Counted from the first letter of the stretch, positions 26,343-35,876 are shown. The stretch: 64,000 nucleotides of DNA from Haloprofundus salilacus (GCF_020150815.1 NZ_CP083723.1:1-64000); one strand, 5' to 3'. Notes: generated by a model from the letters alone, not told the origin. Made by a program: numbers and translations.

Positions 26343-27155
26343 ATGGACCGTGACCTCCTCGTCGCGCTCGTCGTCGGCGTCGTGCAGGGCGTCTTCGAGT
26401 GGCTTCCGATTTCCAGCGAGGGTAACATCGCGCTCGCGCTCACCGCCGTCGGAAGCGACCCCTCCCAGGCCGTCGCGTTCGCTCTGTTTCTGCACGTCGG
26501 CACCGCCGCCTCCGCGACGGCGTACTACCGAGACGAACTGCGGGTGGTGCTCGCGGACCTCCCGCGGTGGCGACCGAACTCGGCGTTCTCGGAGACGCCG
26601 ACGCTGTCGTTTCTCGGCGTCGCGACGCTTGTCTCCGGCGTCGTCGGCGTCAGCGCGTATCTCCTGTTGGTTGAGGCGGCGTCGGCGCTGACCGGCGGCG
26701 TGTTCGTCGCGCTCGTCGGCGCGCTGCTCGTCGCCACCGGCGTCCTCCAGCGCGTCGCCTCCGGATTCGAGTTCGCCGGGCGAGACGCGCCGAACCTCGT
26801 CGACGCCGTGCTCGTCGGCAGCTTGCAGGGACTGGCGATTCTGCCGGGCGTCTCGCGATCGGGCGTCACCGCGAGCGCGCTGTTGTTCCGCGGCCACGAC
26901 GGCCCCGAGTCGTTCCGCCTCTCGTTTCTGCTCTCGATTCCGGCGGCGCTCGGCGGCGGTCTCATCGCCGTGCTTGACGACGGACTGGCCGACGTGACGC
27001 TCGCGGAGGCAAGCGTCGCGCTCCTCGCCGCGGCCGTCGTCGGCTACCTCTCCATCGACGCCCTGATGCGGGTCGTCCGCCGCGTTTCCTTCTGGGCGGT
27101 CTGCGTCGGTTTGGGGTCGCTCGCGCTCGTCGGCGGACTCCTCGTCACGCTCTGA
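26343..27155 (+). CDS. uppP: Undecaprenyl-diphosphatase (UppP/BacA family)
   Basis: Dephosphorylates polyprenyl diphosphate; in archaea the lipid would be dolichyl or another polyprenyl carrier. The 270 aa sequence has eight helices, with the first family motif GVFEWLPISSEGNIAL near residue 17 and the second LPGVSRSGVTASALL near 164, including the catalytic Glu, Ser and Arg residues. The length is normal. It could recycle the lipid carrier for N-glycosylation or S-layer glycans, in keeping with GtrA and UDP-GlcNAc synthesis genes around it. Confidence 0.94.
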   Translation: MDRDLLVALVVGVVQGVFEWLPISSEGNIALALTAVGSDPSQAVAFALFLHVGTAASATAYYRDELRVVLADLPRWRPNSAFSETPTLSFLGVATLVSGVVGVSAYLLLVEAASALTGGVFVALVGALLVATGVLQRVASGFEFAGRDAPNLVDAVLVGSLQGLAILPGVSRSGVTASALLFRGHDGPESFRLSFLLSIPAALGGGLIAVLDDGLADVTLAEASVALLAAAVVGYLSIDALMRVVRRVSFWAVCVGLGSLALVGGLLVTL

Positions 27156-27286
27156 GCGTCGCTTAGGCTCGCCACTACCGCCGCTCGGCCCTACATTTTC
27201 TCTCCGATGGCTCGGCGCTCTGTGGCTAAGATTAGCATGCCCTGAGTCGGAATTCATATCTTGCTGGTCGATGTGCGTTGGAGTAT

Positions 27287-28471
27287 ATGCAAACGCTCGT
27301 GCTCGCCGCCGGGCAGGGGACGCGGATGCGCCCCCTCACGGAGAGCCGTCCAAAGCCCATGCTGCCCGTCGCCGACCGACCGCTCGTCGCCCACACGGCG
27401 GACGCCGCCGTCGCCGCCGGGGCGTCCAAACTCGTTTTCATCGTCGGCTACGAGGCCGACGAAGTGAGAGAGTACTTCGGCGCGGAGTACGCCGGAGTTC
27501 CTGTCGAGTTCGCCGTTCAGGAGGAACAGCGCGGCACCGCCGACGCGGTTCGCGCCGGCGCCGAGTATCTCGAACCCGGGCCGTTCGCCGTGCTCAACGG
27601 CGACGCTCTCTACGACCACCCGTCGCTTGAAGCGCTGTACGACGACGGTCCCGCGGTTGGGTCGTACCGCGTCGACAACCCCAGTGAGTACGGCGTCCTC
27701 GACATCCGCGAGGGCTTCGTCCACGGCGTCATCGAGAAACCCGAGAACCCGCCGTCGGACCGCATCAACACCGGCGCGTACATCTTCCCGGCGGCGGCGC
27801 AGAACTGGCTCGACGTTGAGACGAGCGAGCGCGGCGAACTCGAACTCACGGACGTGCTGGCCCGCGCCTGCGAGGAAGCCGACGTCACCGACGTGCCGTT
27901 CGAGCGCTGGCTCGACGTGGGTCGCCCGTGGGAGCTGCTCGCAGCCAACGAGTGGAAAGTCGGCGAACTGGAGCGCGACATCCGCGGCGAGGTCCACGGT
28001 GGGGCCGACCTCCGCGGCGACGTGGTCGTCGAGGACGGTGCGGAAGTCGATGCGGGCGTCGTCGTCGAAGGCCCGGCGCTGATTCGCTCGGGCGCGTCGG
28101 TCGGCCCGAACGCGTACGTCCGCGGGGCGACCGTCGTCGGCGAAGGCGCGAAGATCGGCCACGCGGTCGAAGTGAAAAACAGCGTGTTCATGGAGGGAGC
28201 GACGGTCGGCCACCTCTCGTACGTCGGCGACAGCGTCCTCGGCCGCGACGTGAACTTCGGGGCCGGAACCAAGGTCGCGAACCTCCGCCACGACGGCGAA
28301 CCCGTGAAGCTCACCGTCAAGGGAGAGCGCATCTCCACCGGTCGGCGGAAACTCGGCGTCGTCTGCGGCGACGAGGCGAAGACGGGCATCAACTCCAGTC
28401 TCAACGCGGGCGTCGTCCTCTCGGAGGGCGCGGCGACGAAACCGGGGGAGTCGGTCACGCGCGACCGATAG
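27287..28471 (+). CDS. glmU: Bifunctional sugar-1-phosphate nucleotidyltransferase/acetyltransferase (GlmU-like)
   Basis: Probable UDP-GlcNAc pyrophosphorylase and GlcN-1-phosphate acetyltransferase of the archaeal type (as in Sulfolobus ST0452). The N-terminal nucleotidyltransferase carries LAAGQGTRMRPLTESRPKPM near residue 5 and VLNGDAL near 105. The C-terminal left-handed beta helix spans about 235-375 (VVEDGAEVDAGVVVEGPALI and repeats) and ends with the TKVANLRHDGEPVK region typical of the acetyltransferase. I chose the ATG at 27287; a TTG three codons earlier is in frame. It is the first of three codirectional genes ending in glmS. Confidence 0.9.
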   Translation: MQTLVLAAGQGTRMRPLTESRPKPMLPVADRPLVAHTADAAVAAGASKLVFIVGYEADEVREYFGAEYAGVPVEFAVQEEQRGTADAVRAGAEYLEPGPFAVLNGDALYDHPSLEALYDDGPAVGSYRVDNPSEYGVLDIREGFVHGVIEKPENPPSDRINTGAYIFPAAAQNWLDVETSERGELELTDVLARACEEADVTDVPFERWLDVGRPWELLAANEWKVGELERDIRGEVHGGADLRGDVVVEDGAEVDAGVVVEGPALIRSGASVGPNAYVRGATVVGEGAKIGHAVEVKNSVFMEGATVGHLSYVGDSVLGRDVNFGAGTKVANLRHDGEPVKLTVKGERISTGRRKLGVVCGDEAKTGINSSLNAGVVLSEGAATKPGESVTRDR

Positions 28472-28592
28472 CTACAGGCACACGGCGACACGCTCACCGC
28501 CGCCTCCGTTCGCAGTTCTTTCTCCTTTCCAGTACAGTTCTAGTAACCGAGAGAAAGCAAACTTCATCCCCTTCGTTGCGGACGCCTCTTAC

Positions 28593-29849
28593 ATGTCTAT
28601 CCGATCGGCCGTCGTGCTCGCGGCGGGCGAGGGACGGCGTCTCCGTCCACTGACGAGAAACCGTCCGAAGCCGATGCTCCCGGCGGCGACGCGACCCATC
28701 ATCGAACACGTCTTCGACGCCCTGTTGTCGGCGGGCGTCACCGACCTGCACGTCGTCGTCGGCTACAAGCGCGAACGTGTGCAGAATCACATCGGCCCCT
28801 CCTACGAGAACGTTCCCGTCACCTACCACGTCCAGGAGAAACAGTTGGGCAGCGGCCACGCGCTATCGCAAGCGGCCGACGCTGTCGACGACGACTTTCT
28901 CGTCGTCAACGGCGACCAGGTGGTCGCGCCGCAACTGGTCCAAGACGTCGTCGACGCGCACGGTGCCCGTACCGGCGACGAACCCGAAGACACCGCGGCG
29001 ACGCTCTGCGTCGTCGAGAGCGAACGCGCGTCCAGATACGGGTCGGTTCGACTCGACGGCGACCGGGTGGTCGAACTCGTCGAGCAACCGAGAGAGGGTC
29101 GCTACCGCCTCGTCAACGCGGGCGTCTACGCGTTTACGCCGTCGATATTCGAGGCGCTCCGGAAGGCGCCGACCGTCGACGGGACGACGGCGCTCCCGGA
29201 CGCCATCGCCCGACTGGTCGACGGCGATACGTCCGTTCGAGGCGTCCAGTCGTCGGGCTACTGGACCGACGCAACGCACCCGTGGGACCTGCTGGCAGCG
29301 ACCCGCCGCCTGCTGGACGACGGCGCGAACGTCCTCCGGTCCTCGACGGCGGACAGCGCGCGGGCGGACGCCGGGGTGCGCTGCTACGGCGACGGCGTCT
29401 GGGTCGCTCCCGGCGCGCGCGTCCACGAGAGCGCGACGCTGCAAGCGCCCGTCGTCGTCGCCGCCGACTGCGAAATCGGTCCCGGCACAGTCGTCGGCCC
29501 GAACGTCGCCGTCGGACAGAACGCGACCGTCGAATCGAACGCCGTCGTCGTCGACTCTATCGTTGATGAGGACACCCGCGTCGGCGCGAACGCGACACTC
29601 GTCGACTGCGTCACCGGGCAAGCTGTCTGGCTCGGTCCGGCGTGCGTCGTCAGCGGCGGTCCCGCCGACGTGCGAGTCGATACGCGGATTCACCAGGCAA
29701 AGCGCCTCGGCGCGGTTATCGGCGACCGCGTCCACGCCGAGGGCGACGTGAGCTTCGACCCGGGGACGCTCGTCGGGTCGAACACGAGAGCCCGGACGGG
29801 GACGACCGTCTCCGGCGTCGTCGATCCGGGTTCGGAGGTGGTTCGCTGA
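28593..29849 (+). CDS. Sugar-1-phosphate nucleotidyltransferase with beta-helix domain
   Basis: A 418 aa paralog of the preceding gene. The N-terminal motif is LAAGEGRRLRPLTRNRPKPM, with VVNGDQV near residue 106, then a C-terminal hexapeptide beta helix (APVVVAADCEIGPGTVVGPN and so on). The C-terminal part is less like an acetyltransferase than the upstream gene's. It may therefore act as glucose-1-phosphate thymidylyl- or uridylyltransferase, or as the second GlmU-like enzyme. Its stop overlaps the glmS start (TGATG at 29847-29851), showing translational coupling. Confidence 0.9.
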   Translation: MSIRSAVVLAAGEGRRLRPLTRNRPKPMLPAATRPIIEHVFDALLSAGVTDLHVVVGYKRERVQNHIGPSYENVPVTYHVQEKQLGSGHALSQAADAVDDDFLVVNGDQVVAPQLVQDVVDAHGARTGDEPEDTAATLCVVESERASRYGSVRLDGDRVVELVEQPREGRYRLVNAGVYAFTPSIFEALRKAPTVDGTTALPDAIARLVDGDTSVRGVQSSGYWTDATHPWDLLAATRRLLDDGANVLRSSTADSARADAGVRCYGDGVWVAPGARVHESATLQAPVVVAADCEIGPGTVVGPNVAVGQNATVESNAVVVDSIVDEDTRVGANATLVDCVTGQAVWLGPACVVSGGPADVRVDTRIHQAKRLGAVIGDRVHAEGDVSFDPGTLVGSNTRARTGTTVSGVVDPGSEVVR

Positions 29850-31657
29850 TGTGCGGCATCATCGGCTGCGTCGGCCGCGGCGACGAGACGCTCGACGTGT
29901 TGGTCGAGGGGCTGTCGAAACTGGAGTACCGCGGCTACGACTCGGCAGGCGTCGCGCTCTCGGACGGCGACATCGACATGAACGTCGTCAAGCGAGCGGG
30001 CGAACTCGACGCGCTCCGCGAGGCGCTCTCGGAGCGCTCGGTCAGAGGCCGCGTCGGCATCGGTCACACGCGCTGGAGCACCCACGGGCCGCCGACAGAC
30101 GAGAACGCGCACCCGCACACCGACTGCACCGGCGCCGTCGCCGTCGTCCACAACGGCATCATCGAGAACTACGACGACCTCCGCGAGGAACTGGAGGCCG
30201 AGGGCCACGAGTTCCAAAGCGACACCGACACGGAAGTCGTCCCACATCTCGTCGAGGCGGGAATCGCCGCCGGAGAGTCGCCGGAGGCGGCGTTCCACGC
30301 GGCCGTCGACCGCCTCTCGGGGAGTTTCGCGCTCGTCTGCGTCGTCGCGGGCGAGGAGGCGGTGTTCGCCGTCCGACAGGATTCGCCGCTGGTACTGGGC
30401 GTCGGTGACAACAGCTACTACCTCGGCAGCGACGTGCCGGCGTTCCTGGCGTACACCGACCGCGTCGTCTACCTCGACGACGGCGAGTTCGCGACGCTGC
30501 GACCCTCGGGGTGGATGGTCAGAGACGGCGATGGAGACGCCGTCGAGAAGCCGGTCGAAACCGTCGAGTGGGACGTCGAGGACACGGGAAAAAGCGGCTA
30601 CGACCACTACATGCTCAAGGAGATTCACGAGCAACCGCGGGCGCTGCGGCAGTGTCTCTCCGGACGCGTCGACGAGCAGCGCGGCGAGGTGACGCTCCCG
30701 GAACTCGACGGGTTGGCGACGCCGTCGAGCGTCCACCTCGTCGCCTGCGGCACCTCCTACCACGCGGCGCTGTACGGCGCGCAGTTGTTCCACTCGCTCG
30801 GCATCCACGCGCAGGCGTTCCTCGCCAGCGAGTACGCGACGGGTGTCCCCCCGCTGGGCGACGCGCTCGTCGTCGGCATCACGCAGAGCGGCGAGACGGC
30901 CGACACGCTGTCGGCGCTCCGGGAAGCACGAGCGCGGGGTGCGACGACGCTCGCGGTGACGAACGTCGTCGGCAGTTCCGCCGCCCGCGAGTGCGACTAC
31001 GCGCTCTACATCCGGGCGGGGCCGGAAATCGGCGTCGCGGCGACGAAGACGTTCTCCTCGCAGTTGGTCTCCTTGAATCTGCTCGTGGAGTATCTTGCTG
31101 GCGACCGCCGCCCCAGCGAGGAACGGCGCGAGGTGTTGCAGACGTTGCGCGACTTACCGGGGCGAGTGCAGCAGGTGCTCGACGAGTCAACCGCCGAGGA
31201 GATCGCCGAGGAGTATCTCGGTGGCGACGGCTACTTCTTCATCGGCCGGGGGCTGAACTACCCCGTCGCGCTGGAGGGAGCGCTGAAGTTCAAGGAGATT
31301 ACGTACGAACACGCCGAAGGGTTCGCCGCGGGCGAGTTGAAACACGGGACGTTGGCGCTCGTCACCGAGCAGACGCCAGTCTTCGCCGTCGTCACCGGCG
31401 ACGACGTGCCCGCTCAGAAGACGCTCGGCAACGTGCGCGAGGTCGAATCCCGCGGCGCGCCGGTCATCGCCGTCACAGACGACGACCAGATAGAGCGGTA
31501 CGCCGACGCCTCGCTGCGCGTTCCCTCGGGGTCGGCGCGCGTCGCGCCGGTGCTGGTGAACGTCCAGTTACAGTTGGTCGCCTACTGGGTGGCGAACGCG
31601 CTCGGGCGGTCGATCGACAAACCCCGAAACCTTGCGAAAAGCGTGACCGTGGAGTGA
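29849..31657 (+). CDS. glmS: Glutamine-fructose-6-phosphate aminotransferase (isomerizing)
   Basis: Makes glucosamine-6-phosphate from fructose-6-phosphate and glutamine, the entry to UDP-GlcNAc. The start at 29849 gives MCGIIGCVGRGDETLDVLVE, placing the catalytic Cys at position 2 after Met removal; the longer in-frame extension is wrong. The N-terminal Ntn glutaminase has HTRWSTHGPP and GIIENYDDL. Two SIS domains follow: CGTSYHAALYG near 297 and FIGRGLNYPVALEGALKFKE near 463. The C-terminal KPRNLAKSVTVE is classical. The length of 602 aa is normal. It is the last gene of the amino-sugar operon. Confidence 0.96.
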   Translation: MCGIIGCVGRGDETLDVLVEGLSKLEYRGYDSAGVALSDGDIDMNVVKRAGELDALREALSERSVRGRVGIGHTRWSTHGPPTDENAHPHTDCTGAVAVVHNGIIENYDDLREELEAEGHEFQSDTDTEVVPHLVEAGIAAGESPEAAFHAAVDRLSGSFALVCVVAGEEAVFAVRQDSPLVLGVGDNSYYLGSDVPAFLAYTDRVVYLDDGEFATLRPSGWMVRDGDGDAVEKPVETVEWDVEDTGKSGYDHYMLKEIHEQPRALRQCLSGRVDEQRGEVTLPELDGLATPSSVHLVACGTSYHAALYGAQLFHSLGIHAQAFLASEYATGVPPLGDALVVGITQSGETADTLSALREARARGATTLAVTNVVGSSAARECDYALYIRAGPEIGVAATKTFSSQLVSLNLLVEYLAGDRRPSEERREVLQTLRDLPGRVQQVLDESTAEEIAEEYLGGDGYFFIGRGLNYPVALEGALKFKEITYEHAEGFAAGELKHGTLALVTEQTPVFAVVTGDDVPAQKTLGNVREVESRGAPVIAVTDDDQIERYADASLRVPSGSARVAPVLVNVQLQLVAYWVANALGRSIDKPRNLAKSVTVE

Positions 31658-31736
31658 GGGTCGGAGAGACGTTCGCCGGTCGAGCGGGTCTCTCTTTCGG
31701 CACCGAGGTCGCCCCACCGCCGCCACTCACCGTCGA

Positions 31737-31982
31737 CTAGTAGGGCGGGTCGTCGCCCTCGACGTTGTCGCGTAACGCCGGGTCCTGCTGCTCCTCGACT
31801 TTCTGGTTGAACAACCCGTCGTCCAACTCCTGTCCCGGTTCGTCTGTCGTATCGTACGTCGAAACGCCCATCGATAGCAGCTCCTCCATCGCCTTCTGTC
31901 GGTTTAGGAACTCGCCTTGCTCGACGAGGCGGTCGATACGGTCGGACAGATCGTCTGGCAGCGTCACCTCAACTCTGGACAT
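31737..31982 (-). CDS. Ribbon-helix-helix domain protein
   Basis: An 81 aa protein with an N-terminal RHH/CopG-like fold: strand VEVTLPDDL, helices SDRIDRLVEQGEF and NRQKAMEELLSMG. An acidic C-terminal tail (ELDDGLFNQKVEEQQDP) follows. Such proteins bind DNA as dimers and often regulate their own or adjacent genes. The start codon overlaps the 3' end of a possible frameshifted gene on the same strand, so the two may once have formed an operon. No toxin partner is visible. Confidence 0.82.
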   Translation of the reverse strand: MSRVEVTLPDDLSDRIDRLVEQGEFLNRQKAMEELLSMGVSTYDTTDEPGQELDDGLFNQKVEEQQDPALRDNVEGDDPPY

Positions 31983-32256
31983 GTTCGATCAGTCGGCGTT
32001 CGGCCGGATAAAACTGAGCGTCGGGGAACTCCCACGGGGACTCCCTTCGCGCCCGTTCGCAGCTCTCGTACCGTGTCGTGGTTTGCCAACCGATACCGGA
32101 ACTCGTTGGTCGCCGAGTTGAGTGTTCCCCAGGCGATAACGGCTCCGAGCGGGTCGGTGTTCGCGGCGTGCCGACGTCCATCATCGACGGGTACGCGGCG
32201 GCGTGAGCCGTCGCCGTTCGAGCCAGCGTCAGTTCGTCGTCGAGTTCCCCAGCCAC
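31964..32256 (-). pseudogene. Possible frameshifted small gene
   Basis: A GTG-initiated frame at 32256 begins MAGELDDELTLARTATAHAA with good haloarchaeal codon bias, then becomes Pro/Thr/Arg-rich after about 30 codons. In a second minus-strand frame the downstream DNA encodes a protein-like stretch (AVIAWGTLNSATNEFRYRLA, then HDTVRELRTGAKG), with no usable start of its own and a stop at 31964. Joined by a single frameshift near 32160-32180, the two make one plausible soluble protein. It may be a decayed gene or a sequencing error. Confidence 0.35.
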
Positions 32257-32466
32257 GCCTTCGTTCTTCGGTACTCAGTACCTCCGCTCCGTTGCTCCTC
32301 GCTCTCTCGCGTGCAGCGGTATCGGCACTTCTCGAGGCACCGACGGCGGCCTCTCTGCACCGACGACAGTCCGTCTCGTATCATCCTTAGAGAATGTATG
32401 AATGCCCTCCTCAATGCCTCTCTTCGATGACAGTCACCTAATTCAACAATTCATGAATAATGTCTT

Positions 32467-32476
32467 ACAATATAAA
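32467..32476 (+). promoter_or_regulatory. TATA-like element upstream of the DUF7344 gene
   Basis: ACAATATAAA at this position lies in an AT-rich block (from about 32435) within otherwise GC-rich DNA, about 57 nt before the ATG at 32533. The spacing would suit transcription starting 25-30 nt downstream with a short leader. Between 32257 and this element I see no gene. Confidence 0.4.
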
Positions 32477-32532
32477 GACCCGTATCTCACCAGCCGAGTC
32501 TTCACACGTCTTCGGAGATTACCCTTCTTTCC

Positions 32533-32925
32533 ATGATGAAACCCACCCGAGAGGCGGGTCAGGACCGTCAGTTCGGGTATTACTCCGGCGGCTCACTCGA
32601 AAACGTCATCACCGATGCAGTGAGTCACCCGCGGCGACGGCGCGTTCTCGCACACCTCCTCGAACAGCGGCGACCCGTCCTCCTCGAGGACCTCGCCGCG
32701 GAGGTGGCGGAGATGGAGTACGACTCTCCGACCGAGGAGGAGACCGAGGAAGTACTCACGAGTCTGTATCACTTCCATATCCCGAAACTCGCGGCCGCCA
32801 ACATCGTCGAACACGAAGGCGAAGGAAAGTGGAGCTCCGTCGAAATCGTCGGCGACGCCATGCCGCTCAGAGTGAGTCTCGAGGCGACGCTGGACGAAAA
32901 GATCACCGAGTACTACACGACGTGA
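32533..32925 (+). CDS. DUF7344-type winged-helix protein
   Basis: A 130 aa protein with a haloarchaeal winged-helix domain: VITDAVSHPRRRRVLAHLLE near residue 26, VLLEDLAAEVAEME, then LTSLYHFHIPKLAAANIVEH. This pattern (a short HTH with a conserved YHxHIPKL helix) matches the family I know as DUF7344. It presumably binds DNA; targets unknown. A second member occurs inside the repeat array (59017-59388), which shares the SLxHxHLPKL region. It is a single gene with its own AT-rich promoter. Confidence 0.84.
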   Translation: MMKPTREAGQDRQFGYYSGGSLENVITDAVSHPRRRRVLAHLLEQRRPVLLEDLAAEVAEMEYDSPTEEETEEVLTSLYHFHIPKLAAANIVEHEGEGKWSSVEIVGDAMPLRVSLEATLDEKITEYYTT

Positions 32926-33043
32926 GGCTCCCCTCGCCGATCGGTGCGACGTTTCGGCGCCCGTCTTAAAGTACGACTTTCTGCGCCCGTGTTAGAACCC
33001 TCCGAGACTCGATAGCGACGAAACGGCGTCGATCGGTCGACGC

Positions 33044-33409
33044 TCAGACGCTCGTCTCGGGTTCGACGGAGACGTTCTCGAACTCGACTCCGACGTCGTC
33101 GACGGTGAGTTCGATAGCGCCGATCCGGTGCTCGTGTCCGTCGATAGTGACGGTCGTGCCGTCGGTCGCGATGGTCGCGTCGTCGATGGTGTACGTCGCG
33201 TCGTCGACGCTCAGGTCGGGGAAGCCCGGTCCGGACAGTTCGACGTCGGTGATACTCACGGTCATATCCGTGATAGCGATCTCGTGTGATTCGGTCGCGT
33301 CCGCGTTGCTCGTCGACGACGCTGTGGCGAGCGCGCTTGCGCCCGTACCGCCGAGGACGACGGTGACGAGGACGAGCACGATGAGTAGGCGTCTGGTGAG
33401 TGCGTTCAT
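33044..33409 (-). CDS. Small exported protein
   Basis: A 121 aa protein with an N-terminal signal or anchor (MNALTRRLLIVLVLVTVVLG followed by small residues), then a Thr/Asp-rich, repetitive beta-strand region (ITDMTVSITDVELSGPGF, YTIDDATIATDGTTVTIDG). The mature part reads like a single-sheet lipid-binding or structural domain. No cysteine lipobox is present. Function unknown. It faces the DUF7344 gene tail to tail. Confidence 0.72.
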   Translation of the reverse strand: MNALTRRLLIVLVLVTVVLGGTGASALATASSTSNADATESHEIAITDMTVSITDVELSGPGFPDLSVDDATYTIDDATIATDGTTVTIDGHEHRIGAIELTVDDVGVEFENVSVEPETSV

Positions 33410-33706
33410 CTGTCGATAGGCTCCGAGGTAGGTAGTCGGTCAACGCCGTCGACAAAAATCGTTCCGCGACGTTCTCTGCCGTTGGTCGTTCACCGCCAGT
33501 GAGGTCTCTCTCCGGACGCTGTCGCCGGCGGAGCATTGGTCGGAACACTGCGCGCGTCCGAACTGCGACGAACGCGTCGTTTCTCGGCATGGTTCGTCAC
33601 CGTCCGTCGGCGGTACGCATCGTGGTTCGTCGGTAGCGCTTATCACAGACACGCTCGTACGTCCAGGCAGTGTCCTCCAACGAACATCGTACCCGGGTGA
33701 ATCGAC

Positions 33707-34504
33707 GTGAGTACCGCTAACCGTTCGCTCGCCTCGGCGGTGACCACAGTCATCAGCGGCACCGCGTTAGGAGTGTTCGGCCTCGCGTTCGGGACGCTCC
33801 TCGCCGTCGTCGTCGTCCTCGGGCTTCTCCTCTCGGGGCTGGTCGAGTTCTCGCCGGTGCTCGTCCTGGTTGTCGGATTGATCACGACGCAGGGAGTCGG
33901 CTGTTTCCTCACCGCGGTCGGCTACGCGCGCTATCGTCACCGAGTCGGAGCGGCCCTCGCGAAAATCGTCGGCCATCGAGCGTGGCTCCCGACGCGTCGC
34001 TTCCGAATCCCCGTCCACGTCCCGTCAGTTCGCGACCTGCTGTTGGTGGTCGGCGGATACGTGGCCGCGTTCGTTCTAATCGGGACCGTCGGCTACGCGA
34101 TCTCTATCGCCGGCGTCGAAGGCGCGTCGAACACCAGCGCGGAGGTCGGGCTGGAGAACCCCGCACTCCTGCTGTGGCTCGTCCCCGGTTCGATTCTCCT
34201 CATCGGTCCGGGCGAGGAGATTCTCTTTCGCGGTGTTGTCCAAGGCCGGTTTCGCGAGCGCTTCGGTCCCGGTACCGCTATCGCGCTCGCGAGCCTCGTC
34301 TTCGCCTCGATTCACTACACCGCGCTCTCTGGCGCCGCGAGCGCACGGTTCGTCACGATCGGGTTGCTGCTCATTCCTGCGGTAATCTTCGGCGTCATCT
34401 ACGAGATCTCGGAGAACATCGTCGTTCCGGCGCTCGTACACGGACTGTACAACGCGACGCTGTTCAGTCTCCTGTACGTGACCACGCTCGTCGCTGCGCC
34501 GTAG
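33707..34504 (+). CDS. CPBP-family intramembrane metalloprotease
   Basis: A 265 aa membrane protein with about eight helices, starting at a GTG (33707). Family motifs: GPGEEILFRGVVQGRFRER near residue 168 (the Glu-Glu-x3-Arg motif), ASLVFASIHYTAL with the second His, and HGLYNATLFS near the C-terminus. This is the second CPBP gene in the window (the first is at 5677-6444); the two share motifs but little else. The 297 bp upstream of it (33410-33706) shows no gene. Confidence 0.9.
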   Translation: MSTANRSLASAVTTVISGTALGVFGLAFGTLLAVVVVLGLLLSGLVEFSPVLVLVVGLITTQGVGCFLTAVGYARYRHRVGAALAKIVGHRAWLPTRRFRIPVHVPSVRDLLLVVGGYVAAFVLIGTVGYAISIAGVEGASNTSAEVGLENPALLLWLVPGSILLIGPGEEILFRGVVQGRFRERFGPGTAIALASLVFASIHYTALSGAASARFVTIGLLLIPAVIFGVIYEISENIVVPALVHGLYNATLFSLLYVTTLVAAP

Positions 34505-34694
34505 CCGCCGTCACCGGCGGTGGGTCGGAACCGTCGACCGTCGTCTCTCAGACCGCCGGTCGTCGTTTCTCGAACCGCCGACCGACGACGCGGCGACCGT
34601 CAGCCCCAAGAGACCGCGTGCCTGTCGCGTCCCCTCGAACGCCGTGATGACAACTCGACGGAAGATTCAAAACACGTCCACGCGACGACCTGTT

Positions 34695-35807
34695 ATGAAA
34701 TTGGTCGTCGTCGGAATCGGGCGAGCGGGCGGGCGAATCGCCGAATCGTTGACCGCGTACAACGCGCGGCAGTCGTCGACGTTCGTCGTCGGGTCGTTCG
34801 CGTTCGACACGACGCAGGCGGACCTCGACGCGCTCACGCGGATTCCGGAGGCTCACCGCGTACTCTACGGTCAACTCGAAGTCGGCGGTCAGGGAGTGGA
34901 CGGGGACCGCGAACTCGGGAAGACGCTCGCGGTGGAGAATCGTCGCGAACTGCTGCGTTCGCTCGACGACGTTCCGACCTCGCAGGCGGACGCGATTCTC
35001 GTCGCGGCGGGACTCGGCGGCGGGACGGGAAGCGCGGCGACTCGCGTCCTTGCGGAGGAACTCCGGCGGACGCACGACCTCCCGATTTACGGAGTCGGGG
35101 CGCTTCCGAGCGCCGACGAACCTGCCACCGCCGCTCGAAACGCCGCCGACTCACTTCGAGCGCTCAGGTCGGCGCTGGACAACCTCCTCCTGTTCGACAA
35201 CGAGGCGTGGACGGTCTCCGGAGAGTTTCTCGAAGACGCGTGCGACCGCGCGAACGCCGAACTCGCGCGACGGCTCGGCGTTCTCTTCGGCGCGGGCGAG
35301 GTCGACGCGGACGACACCGTCGCTGCCAGCGTCGTCGACGCGAGCGAGATCATCAACACGCTCCGTGGCGGCGACGTTTCGACGATCGGCTACTCGAGTA
35401 CGGCCGTCGAAACCGCCGACACGAGTTCGGGGTTCGTCTCACGGCTCCTGGGGAACTCGGAGCCGGAACCGGTCGAGGCGACCGCGGCGATCAGGGTGCT
35501 GGAGACCGGCTTTCGGAAAGCGGTTCGTCGAAAACTCACCGCCCCCTGCTCGCTCGACGGCACGGAGCGCGTGCTCGTCGTGGTGAGCGGTCCGCCCGAG
35601 TGGCTCAACCGTCGCGGAATCGAACGCGGTCGACAGTACGTCGAGAGCGAGACCGGCTGTCTGGAGCTCCGAGGAGGTGATTATCCTCGGCCGGACTCAG
35701 ACCGCGTCGAGATAGACGTCCTCTTCTCCGGTGTTTCGGACGTCCCTCAAATCGAGGCACTCGAGCGAGCTGCGCTCGAATCGGAGCATTTGGGGAATTC
35801 CGAGTAG
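34695..35807 (+). CDS. cetZ: CetZ-family tubulin-like protein
   Basis: Archaeal tubulin-superfamily GTPase that controls cell shape in haloarchaea. The 370 aa sequence from the ATG at 34695 starts MKLVVVGIGRAGGRIAESLT. The nucleotide motif is AAGLGGGTGSAATRV near residue 105, where the well-known CetZ proteins have GGGTGSG, so a Gly is replaced by Ala. The T7-loop region VDASEIINTLRGG near 215 keeps the catalytic Glu. The C-terminal domain is present, so polymerisation-dependent GTP hydrolysis is possible. The protein is probably a divergent paralog rather than CetZ1. It stands alone between a CPBP protease and a stress protein gene. Confidence 0.9.
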   Translation: MKLVVVGIGRAGGRIAESLTAYNARQSSTFVVGSFAFDTTQADLDALTRIPEAHRVLYGQLEVGGQGVDGDRELGKTLAVENRRELLRSLDDVPTSQADAILVAAGLGGGTGSAATRVLAEELRRTHDLPIYGVGALPSADEPATAARNAADSLRALRSALDNLLLFDNEAWTVSGEFLEDACDRANAELARRLGVLFGAGEVDADDTVAASVVDASEIINTLRGGDVSTIGYSSTAVETADTSSGFVSRLLGNSEPEPVEATAAIRVLETGFRKAVRRKLTAPCSLDGTERVLVVVSGPPEWLNRRGIERGRQYVESETGCLELRGGDYPRPDSDRVEIDVLFSGVSDVPQIEALERAALESEHLGNSE

Positions 35808-35876
35808 ACGGCCGTAAACCGTTGGCAGTGTCGATGTACGAACGCCTCGAAAGTGGCGTCGTCGATAGGAGAGACG

